Shown here piece after piece: positions 43,161 to 50,755 of a stretch of 64,000 nt of DNA. This stretch comes from Paraburkholderia sp. BL21I4N1. Its GTDB lineage: Bacteria > Pseudomonadota > Gammaproteobacteria > Burkholderiales > Burkholderiaceae. Made by a program: the position numbers and the translations under genes. Location: positions 409,445 to 473,444 of the forward strand of contig NZ_PVEN01000005.1 of the NCBI RefSeq assembly GCF_002973525.1, written 5' to 3'. How positions within the stretch are numbered: position 1 is the first letter of the stretch; the number at the start of each line of letters is the position of its first letter. Below the pieces are notes generated by a model. It did no database searches. It saw only the letters and a program-made list of their open reading frames with translations, and was not told where the DNA came from.

Positions 43161-45746
43161 GTGGATGTGTTGACGATCGACCCGACGCCCGCCGAAGCCG
43201 AAGCGCCTGCTTCGCCGGCGGACTCGCTGTGGCCGCAGCGCCTCGATACCGGCTGGCAATGCGTCAGCACGCCGCCAGGCGCTTGCGCGTCTCCCGCCGA
43301 CCTGCCCGCGCAAGGTTGGCTCGCCGCGCCGGTGCCCGGCACGATCGCGAGCGCGCGGCGTGCCGCCGGTCAGTTCGACATTACGCAGCCCGTCCCGCTC
43401 GCCTTCGACGATCACTGGTACCGCCTCACGCTGAACGGTACCGGCCGGCGCCGCCTGCGCTTGCACGGTCTCGCCACGCTCGCCGAAGTCTGGGTCGACG
43501 GCGTGAAGCGTCTCGATTCCGATTCGATGTTCGTTGCGCACGATCTCGACATCGAGCTGAACGGCAGTACGACGCTCGCGCTGTGCTTCCGTTCGCTGAC
43601 GCCGGCGCTCGCGGCCAAACGCTCGCGCGCACGCTGGCGGCCCCGGCTCGTGACGCCGCCCACACTTCGCAATGTGCGCACCACGTTGCTCGGACATATG
43701 CCGGGCTGGTGTCCTTCGGTGCAGGCGGTTGGACCCTGGCGACCCATCGAGTTACTGAGCGACGCGCGCCACGCGATCGACACGATCGATCTGACTAGCC
43801 GGATCGATCACGACGACGGCGTTGTTTCGCTAACGCTACGTTTTGTGCATCCGCGGAGCGGCGACGACTGTCATGCATCGTTAAATTGCGGCGAAGCCGT
43901 TTCGTCCTTGCAATGGACCGACGCTTACACACTGAGCGGCAGCGTCCGCGTCAGTCGAGCCAAACGCTGGTGGCCGCACACGCACGGCGAGCCCACTTTA
44001 TATCCTCTGACATTGCAGCTCGATGACGCGCGTGTGTCAGCCGCGCCGTTATCGCATTCGCTCGGTTCGATCGGCTTTCGCAGTATCGACGTAGAGCGCG
44101 GCGCGGACGGCATGAGCTTCGCGTTGCGTATCAATGACACGCCGGTGTTCTGCCGCGGCGCTTGCTGGACCAGCGCGGATCTCGTCACGCTCGCCGGCAG
44201 CGAGGCGCAATTGCGCCACGCGTTCGCGCTGGCCCGTGACGCGGGCATGAACATGCTGCGCGTGGGCGGCACGATGGTGTACGAATCCGAAACGTTCTAC
44301 GCACTCGCCGACGAATACGGCCTGCTGATCTGGCAAGACTTCGCGTTGGCGAATTTCGACTACCCGAATGACGCCGCGTTCAGCGCGTCGATCGAACGCG
44401 AGGCCCGCCAGTTTTTGACCCGTACGCGGCGTTTCGCGGCGCTCGCGGTGCTCTGCGGCGGCAGCGAAGTCGACCAGCAGGCAGCCATGTTCGGCCTGCC
44501 GCCTTCGATGCGCGCGCAACCGTTATTCACGGAGCAGCTGCCCGCCATCGCCGCTCGCGAACGCCCGGACGTGCCCTACGTCGGCAACTCGCCATCGGGC
44601 GGCGTGTGGCCGTTTTCGACTAATGAGGGCATTACCCATTACTACGGTGTCGGCGCGTATCAACGGCCGCTCGACGACGTGCGTCGCGCGCAGGTGCGTT
44701 TCGCCGCGGAGTGCCTCGCGTTCGCCAACGTGCCCGACCCTGCCACCCTGCGCGACGCGCTCGGTACGATCCATGCGCACGACCCGCGCTGGAAAGCCGC
44801 GGTGCCGCGAGACCCCGGCGCGGGCTGGGATTTCGACGACGTGCGCGACCACTACCTTCAGTCGCTCTACGGCGTGGAGCCGGCGCGTTTGCGCTACGAA
44901 GACCCGGAGCGTTACCTGGACCTCTCGCGCGCGGTGGTCGCCGAATTGATGAGCGACGTGTTCGCCGAATGGCGCCGCGCGGGCTCCGGTTGCGGCGGCG
45001 CGCTGGTCTGGCAGTTGCAGGATCTGCGGGCCGGCGCGGGCTGGGGCGTGATCGACGCCACAGGACGGCCTAAAAGCGCGCTGCACGGCCTCGCGCAGAC
45101 ACTCCAGCCCAGACAGGTGGTCATCACCGACGAAGGCCTCAACGGCCTCGATATTCATCTGTTGAACGAGCGGGCCGAACCGTTGCACGCGCAACTGGAG
45201 CTGGTTTGCCTGCGTGACGGCTGTGTGAAAGTGGTGTCCGCCAGCCGGGCGATCGAGCTCGCGCCGCACGGCGCGCAACGCGTCAGCGCCGCCGAATGTC
45301 TCGGCCAGTTCTTCGATTTCACGCACGCGTACCGCTTCGGCCCGCCCGCGCACGATGTCACGATTGCGACACTGCGCGACGCGGCGGACGGCACGATCGT
45401 CTCGGAAGCGTTTCATCTGCCGCGGCGGCACGTCGCCGAGCGCCACGATCTGGGTTTGAGCGTGATTGTCGAGCGCAATGCGACGGACGACGGCTGGCAG
45501 CTTGTGATCGAAACGAAGCGTTTCGCGCGCTTCGTTCATATCAATGACACACACTATCGGGCCGCCCGCGACTGGTTTCATCTGCCGCCCAACCGGCCTT
45601 GCGTCGTGCCGCTCGTCCCACATGCCGAACTTCGCGAAATGGTTGCGTCCGCATCCAACCCGGTGTTTAAAGCTGACGCAACATGCGTGGCGCCGGCCGG
45701 AGAAGTACGTGCCGTCAATGCGATTTCCGCCAGTTTTTACGGTTGA
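43161..45746 (+). CDS. Glycoside hydrolase family 2 protein, beta-mannosidase-like
   Basis: 861 aa. N-terminal sugar-binding jelly roll (WYRLTLNGTGRRRLRLHG, AEVWVDG), immunoglobulin-like domain, then a TIM barrel with MNMLRVGGTMVYESETFYAL and IWQDFALANFDYP. The acid/base candidate is Glu436 in LCGGSEVDQQ (the usual Asn before Glu is Ser) and the nucleophile candidate Glu517 in FAAECLAFANVP. No signal peptide is seen, so it is probably cytoplasmic. GTG at 43161 follows GGGG at good spacing; the frame is open to an ATG at 43104. It is the last gene of the carrier-protein operon, 72 bases after DUF1839. Confidence 0.82.
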   Translation: MDVLTIDPTPAEAEAPASPADSLWPQRLDTGWQCVSTPPGACASPADLPAQGWLAAPVPGTIASARRAAGQFDITQPVPLAFDDHWYRLTLNGTGRRRLRLHGLATLAEVWVDGVKRLDSDSMFVAHDLDIELNGSTTLALCFRSLTPALAAKRSRARWRPRLVTPPTLRNVRTTLLGHMPGWCPSVQAVGPWRPIELLSDARHAIDTIDLTSRIDHDDGVVSLTLRFVHPRSGDDCHASLNCGEAVSSLQWTDAYTLSGSVRVSRAKRWWPHTHGEPTLYPLTLQLDDARVSAAPLSHSLGSIGFRSIDVERGADGMSFALRINDTPVFCRGACWTSADLVTLAGSEAQLRHAFALARDAGMNMLRVGGTMVYESETFYALADEYGLLIWQDFALANFDYPNDAAFSASIEREARQFLTRTRRFAALAVLCGGSEVDQQAAMFGLPPSMRAQPLFTEQLPAIAARERPDVPYVGNSPSGGVWPFSTNEGITHYYGVGAYQRPLDDVRRAQVRFAAECLAFANVPDPATLRDALGTIHAHDPRWKAAVPRDPGAGWDFDDVRDHYLQSLYGVEPARLRYEDPERYLDLSRAVVAELMSDVFAEWRRAGSGCGGALVWQLQDLRAGAGWGVIDATGRPKSALHGLAQTLQPRQVVITDEGLNGLDIHLLNERAEPLHAQLELVCLRDGCVKVVSASRAIELAPHGAQRVSAAECLGQFFDFTHAYRFGPPAHDVTIATLRDAADGTIVSEAFHLPRRHVAERHDLGLSVIVERNATDDGWQLVIETKRFARFVHINDTHYRAARDWFHLPPNRPCVVPLVPHAELREMVASASNPVFKADATCVAPAGEVRAVNAISASFYG

Positions 45747-46375
45747 GCCTGCACGCCGATCGGACCGGTCCTTCAAGACCCGCATGAAACCTCGCGCTGC
45801 GCGAAGCCGCCTGTCTGGTCTGCGGAATCACTGTCGGAATTTGCCCGACTACCGGTGACGCGAGGCCGACGATTCGTACGGCACCGTACGCAGCGTATAG
45901 AACAGTTCTGAATCAAATCCGGCACATCCCGGACACCCCTCGACAACCCTCATGCAAAGGGCATTGCATCCGTGAGACACCCTCTGCAAGGCCTCGTCCA
46001 ACACCCACAAACTCAATCCGATCAAGGACTTGAGTCGAATAAAAAACCCCCGCACCCTGGCCGCCGGTGATTCGTGTGTTGTACAGATTTGAAACAAAAA
46101 GCCACATTTTGCTTCGCGCCTCGTCAACTCTTCGCTCGCTGCGCCGCACCAGTGCTGGTTTTCCCTATCGTTGGCACGCTCCTCGCTAAAGGAAGAGCGC
46201 AACACCGCGCCACCGCAAACGAGACCTACAAAAACGGCGGCGGCGCACCAGGCCAATACGGGGCCGGTCCTGTTCATCCTCGCTGCTCGCCAGGCAGCAC
46301 GTCGTTATAAGGATGCAGGCATCGGATCAAAAACAGGGAGTCACGCAGCGCGCGACTTCCACGCGAGGACCGATC
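45747..46375. other. Long regulatory intergenic region before the Crp/Fnr-led export operon
   Basis: About 630 bases. Contents: a ten-base palindrome GGACCGGTCC near 45766, an inverted repeat ATGCAA-N6-TTGCAT at 45952-45969, an A-run followed by a C-run around 46038-46052 that reads on the minus strand as a G-run then T-run, and a near-consensus sigma-54 element at 46172-46187. Open frames on both strands exist but lack support. The length and elements suggest complex control of polysaccharide export. Confidence 0.5.
46172..46187 (+). promoter_or_regulatory. Candidate sigma-54 (RpoN) promoter
   Basis: TGGCACGCTCCTCGCT matches the -24/-12 consensus TGGCACG-N4-TTGCT with one mismatch (C for T). 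GG and GC are separated by ten bases as required. Transcription would start near 46198, giving a leader of about 180 bases to the regulator gene. Confidence 0.6.
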
Positions 46376-47110
46376 ATGTTGACACTTCAATCAGATCTGC
46401 ACGGCAACCATTTGCTCGGCGCATTGCCTTCCCACGAATGGCAGGCGCTAGCTCCGCATCTCGAACTGGTTCACCTGCGCACTGAGCAGTTGCTGTGCGA
46501 CTCCGGTCAACGCATTCATCACGTCTACTTCCCCACCACCGCGATCATCTCGATGCTCTCGACGATGGAAGACGGCAGCTCCGTCGAAATCGCGGCAGTG
46601 GGCCGCGAAGGCATGACCGGCGTGCCGGTGCTCACCGGCGGCGAAACCATGCCGAACCGCGTGCAGGTGCAATGCGCCGGCTTCGCGTACCGCATGAGCG
46701 CACAGGCGCTCAAGCAACAGTTCGCCCGCTCGGACTTCCTGCGCCGCCTGATGCTGCTGTACATGCACGCCCTCCTCACCCAGGTCGCACAAACCGCCGC
46801 CTGCAATCGTCACCACGCGTTGAACAAGCAACTGTGCCGCTGGTTGCTGATCGAAGTGGATCGCGTGGCGTCGAACGATCTGACCGTTACCCAGCAACTG
46901 ATCGCCGACATGCTCGGCGTGCGCCGCGAAGGCATTACCGAAGCGGCCGGCAAGTTGCACGACGAAGGCCTGATTCACCACAGCCGCGGGCACATCAAGG
47001 TGCTCGACCGCAAAGGCCTCGAAGCCCGTGCCTGCGAATGCTACGGCCTTGTCAAGCGCGAATTCGACCGCCTGCTGCCGCGTCTGCGTCAGGCCGAAAC
47101 GGTCGAATAA
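46376..47110 (+). CDS. Crp/Fnr family transcriptional regulator
   Basis: 244 aa. The N-terminal cyclic-nucleotide-type beta roll contains VYFPTTAIISMLSTMEDGSSVEIAAVGREGMTGVP. A long dimerisation helix follows, and the C-terminal winged helix has VTQQLIADMLGVRREGITEAAGKLHDEGLI. No Fnr-type iron-sulfur cysteine cluster is evident. It stands first in the run to the autokinase and probably controls polysaccharide genes; in Burkholderia, Crp/Fnr proteins such as BerA answer to c-di-GMP and act on exopolysaccharide genes, an analogy rather than proof. The start at 46376 follows GAGGA. Confidence 0.88.
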   Translation: MLTLQSDLHGNHLLGALPSHEWQALAPHLELVHLRTEQLLCDSGQRIHHVYFPTTAIISMLSTMEDGSSVEIAAVGREGMTGVPVLTGGETMPNRVQVQCAGFAYRMSAQALKQQFARSDFLRRLMLLYMHALLTQVAQTAACNRHHALNKQLCRWLLIEVDRVASNDLTVTQQLIADMLGVRREGITEAAGKLHDEGLIHHSRGHIKVLDRKGLEARACECYGLVKREFDRLLPRLRQAETVE

Positions 47111-47145
47111 GCACGGCTTCGTTCGACTATCGGGTAATTTCAATC

Positions 47146-48540
47146 ATGTTCAGGAATACTGCGCGATGCCTCGACGCACTCTTCGTGATTGCGGGAGGCC
47201 TGCTCGCTCACTGGATGCGCTTTTCGACGCCGATCGCGTTGTCCGACACCGAGCGCCTGTTGATCGCCTTCAACTGCGTGCTGGTGCTGCTGCTGTTTCC
47301 CGGCTTCGGGGTGTATGACACGTGGCGCGGCAAAGCCTTGAGCTCGATGCTGGCGCGCGTCGCCGCCGCCTGGCTGGTGGTTGTCGCCACCGCGCTGGTG
47401 CTGGCGTTTACGCTGCATCGCATGGATGCCGTGTCTCGATTGTGGTTCGGCTATTCGACGCTGATCTCCGGTGCGCTGATCGTCGTCACCAAGTGCGTCG
47501 TGCATGTGGCGCTGCGCAGCGTGCGCCGCCGCGGCATGAACTTCCGCACGGTGGCGATCGTCGGTGCGCCCGGCTTCTCGCGCACCCTGCTCGCGCATCT
47601 CGAACACGCGCCGCAAGCGGGCTTCAAACCGGTCTGCGTGTTCGATACGAGCGACACCCGCATCGACGGTGCCAGCGCCTATGGCGCGCGCATGAAACGC
47701 CTGCCGGTGCTGACCGATCTGAACACGTTCGTCAACAAGGTGCGCGACGAACATGTGAACGAAGTGTGGCTCGCGTTGCCGCTTTCCGAAGAACACACCA
47801 TCTATCGCTTCACGCGTCTGTTCAGGAATGACTTCGTGAATTTGCGCTTCATTCCCGACGTGCGCAGCCTGTCGCTGTTCAACCATGCGCTGGTCGATGT
47901 CGTCGGTTTACCGACGCTGAATCTGAGCGCGACGCCGTTCTCGTCGCCGCAAATGTGGCCCAAGCTGATCTTCGACCGGCTGTTTGCGGCCGCCGCGCTG
48001 CTTGCGCTCGCGCCGGTGTTCGTCGTGCTCGCGATCGGCATCAAGCTGACTTCGCCGGGACCGGTGTTCTTCCGCCAGACGCGCAAAGGCGTGGACGGCC
48101 AGCCGTTCGCGATCTACAAATTCCGCTCCATGACCGTGCATCACGAAGCGCACGGCCAGATCACCCAGGCCACACGCCACGACGCGCGCGTCACGAAACT
48201 CGGCGGCTTCATGCGCCGCACCAGCCTCGACGAGCTGCCGCAGTTTCTCAACGTGCTGCTCGGGCAGATGTCGGTGGTCGGTCCGCGTCCGCACGCGGTC
48301 GAACACGACGATCTCTACAAGGACCAGGTGTACGGCTACATGTATCGCTACCGCATCAAGCCGGGGATTACCGGCTGGGCCCAGGTGAACGGTTATCGCG
48401 GCGCCACCACCAAGGTGGAAAAGATGGAGGCGCGCGTCAAGTTCGATCTGTTCTACATCCATAACTGGTCGTTCTGGTTCGACATGAAGATCGTGCTGAT
48501 CACGATCTTCAAAGGCTTTGTCGGCCACAACGCATTCTGA
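47146..48540 (+). CDS. Initiating sugar-phosphate transferase (WbaP/GumD-type, undecaprenyl-phosphate)
   Basis: 464 aa polyisoprenyl-phosphate hexose-1-phosphate transferase that starts the repeat unit by moving a sugar phosphate (commonly glucose) to undecaprenyl phosphate. About four N-terminal helices are followed by a CoA-binding-like domain (VAIVGAPGFSRTLLAHLE) and the bacterial-sugar-transferase domain: a membrane hairpin LIFDRLFAAAALLALAPVF, FRQTRKGVDGQPFAIYKFRS, RRTSLDELPQFLNVL, GQMSVVGPRPHAVEH and KPGITGWAQVNGYRG. It is 35 bases downstream of the regulator and two bases upstream of the next glycosyltransferase. Confidence 0.93.
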   Translation: MFRNTARCLDALFVIAGGLLAHWMRFSTPIALSDTERLLIAFNCVLVLLLFPGFGVYDTWRGKALSSMLARVAAAWLVVVATALVLAFTLHRMDAVSRLWFGYSTLISGALIVVTKCVVHVALRSVRRRGMNFRTVAIVGAPGFSRTLLAHLEHAPQAGFKPVCVFDTSDTRIDGASAYGARMKRLPVLTDLNTFVNKVRDEHVNEVWLALPLSEEHTIYRFTRLFRNDFVNLRFIPDVRSLSLFNHALVDVVGLPTLNLSATPFSSPQMWPKLIFDRLFAAAALLALAPVFVVLAIGIKLTSPGPVFFRQTRKGVDGQPFAIYKFRSMTVHHEAHGQITQATRHDARVTKLGGFMRRTSLDELPQFLNVLLGQMSVVGPRPHAVEHDDLYKDQVYGYMYRYRIKPGITGWAQVNGYRGATTKVEKMEARVKFDLFYIHNWSFWFDMKIVLITIFKGFVGHNAF

Positions 48541-48542
48541 CC

Positions 48543-49496
48543 ATGCCGCTTCGGAACCCGTTGCTGAAAGTCTCCGTGATCGTGCCGACCTATCGCCGGC
48601 CAGCCGACCTCGCGCGCTGCCTCGCGGCGTTGCAACGACAATCGCGCGCACCTGACGAGGTCATCGTGATCGCGCGCGGCGACGACGAGATGACGCACGC
48701 CGCCCTGCGCGATCCGGCGGTGGTGCCGGGCACGCTGCCGCTCACGGTGGCGCTGGTCGACGTGCCGGGCCAGGTCGCGGCGCTCAATCGCGGGCTCGAT
48801 GCCGCCAGCGGCGACGTGCTCGCCATCACCGACGACGACGCGGCGCCGCACGCCGACTGGGTGGCGCGGATCGCCGCCGCGTTCGAACAGGACCCGCGTC
48901 TGGGCGGTCTCGGCGGTCGCGACTGGGTGCATGAAAAAGGTCGCGTGCTGGACGGCGAGCGACAGCGCGTGGGCAAGGTCACGGCGGCCGGCATGATCAC
49001 CGGCAATCATCACCTCGGCGTCGGCGACGCCCGCGAAGTCGACATTCTGAAGGGCGCGAACATGAGCTATCGGCGCGACGCGGTGCGCGCGCTGCGATTC
49101 GACGTGCGTCTGCGCGGCACCGGCGCGCAGGTCCATAACGACATGGCGTTCAGCCTGAGCGTGAAGCATGCCGGCTGGAAGCTGATGTACGACCCGCGGG
49201 TGGCCGTCGATCACTACCCCGCGGAACGTTTCGACGACGACCAACGCTTCAAATTCAACGACGCGGCTTTCTATAACGCGTCTTTTAATCTCCGACTCAT
49301 CATGTGCGAAACCCTGACGCCCGCGGGCCGATGGGCATTCGTCGCGTATTCGACGCTGATCGGCAACCGCGCGGACCCGGGGTTCGTGCGCGCGTTGTCG
49401 CTGGCATTCGAGCGCGGCGGTGTGGCGCTCGCGCTGCGCAAATGGTGGGTCGGTTTACGCGCAATGCGCGGGGCATGGCAGGAAGCGGTGCGTTGA
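48543..49496 (+). CDS. Glycosyltransferase family 2
   Basis: 317 aa GT-A enzyme. Motifs: VSVIVPTYRRPADLARCLAAL, QVAALNRGLDAASGDVLAIT with DDD as metal-binding acidic patch, then GGLGGRDWVHE and the acceptor-site LKGANMSYRRDAVRAL. Inverting transfer of the second or a later sugar is expected. It starts two bases after the initiating transferase and is followed by the exporter gene after 37 bases, within one operon. Confidence 0.9.
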   Translation: MPLRNPLLKVSVIVPTYRRPADLARCLAALQRQSRAPDEVIVIARGDDEMTHAALRDPAVVPGTLPLTVALVDVPGQVAALNRGLDAASGDVLAITDDDAAPHADWVARIAAAFEQDPRLGGLGGRDWVHEKGRVLDGERQRVGKVTAAGMITGNHHLGVGDAREVDILKGANMSYRRDAVRALRFDVRLRGTGAQVHNDMAFSLSVKHAGWKLMYDPRVAVDHYPAERFDDDQRFKFNDAAFYNASFNLRLIMCETLTPAGRWAFVAYSTLIGNRADPGFVRALSLAFERGGVALALRKWWVGLRAMRGAWQEAVR

Positions 49497-49533
49497 GGCA
49501 ATGGCGCACAAGCTTCACGCGAGGGACCAAACA

Positions 49534-50733
49534 ATGACTATCAAGACGATCGCCGCCGGGCTCGCGGCGGCCTCTCTATGCGCCTGTTCGCTGGCGCCGG
49601 GGCCGTATCTCGACACCAACCGCCTGACACCGCCCGCGCCGCCCGAGCAGACCGCGGACAAGTTTCCGGTGCATGCGATCGACGTCGCGTACTTCCGTCA
49701 GCAGCGCGCGGCGGCGGTGCCGGCCGTCTGCCCGCTCTCCTGCCTGACCGCGCAAACCCGCGCGGGTTACGACTACCGGCTGGGGATCGGCGACCAGTTG
49801 AGCATCATCGTGTGGGATCACCCGGAACTGACCGGCGGCGGCACCGGCGTAGCGAGCCTGCCGCCACTGCCGAGCGCCGGCAGCGGCTCGACGCCCTCGC
49901 CCGGACCGACGCAGACGCAAGGCGCCACGCCGATCACGCCGACGCTGTCGGGCAGCGGCGAAGGCGGCCTCACCGTGCGGGTTGCCAACAACGGCACGAT
50001 CTTCTTCCCGCGCGTGGGCCGCATCAAGGTGCAAGGTCTCGACGCGCAGCAGGTCCAGGAAATGTTGACGAAGCGTCTGTCGAAGACCATTCGCGATCCG
50101 CAGCTCGACGTGCGCGTGTCGGGCTTTAACAGTCAGTCGGTGCAGGTCACCGGCAACCTGCGCACACCGGCTTCGGAGGCGATCACCGACGCGCCGCTCA
50201 CGGTGCTCGATGCGATCAATCGCGCGGGCGGCGCGCTACCCGACGCGGATCTGCAGAACGTCGGCGTGACGCGCAACGGCAAACGCTACACCGTCGACGT
50301 CGCCGCGTTGCTCGAAACCGGCGATCCGCAGCAGAACGTGCTGCTCAAGGACGGCGACATCATCGACGTACCGGACCGCTCGAATAGCCGCGTGTTCGTG
50401 CTCGGCGAAGTCAACAAGCCGACCTCGCTGCCGATGAACCGCGGCCGCCTGACGCTCGCCGACGCGCTGACGGGCGCCGGCAGCCTCGACGTCAAAACCG
50501 GCGACCCGCGCTTTGTCTACGTGGTTCGCGGCGCCGACAAGACGCTCACGCCGGATGTCTATCAGCTCGACATGACCCAGGTCGACGCGTTGATGTTGAT
50601 GACCAAGTTCGAACTACAACCGAAGGACGTGGTGTACGTGCAGGTCTCGAATGCGGCGCGCTTCAACCGTGCGCTCGAACAGATCACGCCGACGCTGCAG
50701 TCGCTGTTCTATACCGTGCAGCTCTCCAGATAA
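49534..50733 (+). CDS. Wza-type polysaccharide export outer-membrane lipoprotein
   Basis: 399 aa. The N-terminal signal MTIKTIAAGLAAASLCAC has a lipobox-like end (Cys18 likely, Cys16 possible). The Poly_export domain starts at YDYRLGIGDQLSIIVWDHPEL and is interrupted by a Gly/Ser/Pro/Thr-rich insert of about 40 residues. It continues with GTIFFPRVGRIKVQGL and two SLBB-type repeats (SVQVTGNLRTPASEAITDAPLTVLDAI-type and VFVLGEVNKPTSLPMN). It forms the octameric export channel with the Wzc-type kinase encoded 22 bases downstream. Confidence 0.92.
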   Translation: MTIKTIAAGLAAASLCACSLAPGPYLDTNRLTPPAPPEQTADKFPVHAIDVAYFRQQRAAAVPAVCPLSCLTAQTRAGYDYRLGIGDQLSIIVWDHPELTGGGTGVASLPPLPSAGSGSTPSPGPTQTQGATPITPTLSGSGEGGLTVRVANNGTIFFPRVGRIKVQGLDAQQVQEMLTKRLSKTIRDPQLDVRVSGFNSQSVQVTGNLRTPASEAITDAPLTVLDAINRAGGALPDADLQNVGVTRNGKRYTVDVAALLETGDPQQNVLLKDGDIIDVPDRSNSRVFVLGEVNKPTSLPMNRGRLTLADALTGAGSLDVKTGDPRFVYVVRGADKTLTPDVYQLDMTQVDALMLMTKFELQPKDVVYVQVSNAARFNRALEQITPTLQSLFYTVQLSR

Positions 50734-50755
50734 CGCGCCCGCAACGGAGTTTCCC

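Noticed and set aside
45849..46277. Minus-strand frame with a hydrophobic N-terminus (MNRTGPVLAWCAAAVFVGLV)
   Set aside because: The ribosome-binding site is too close to the ATG, the later part is low-quality, and the frame runs through a G-run/T-run that looks like a minus-strand terminator. It remains possible but unsupported.
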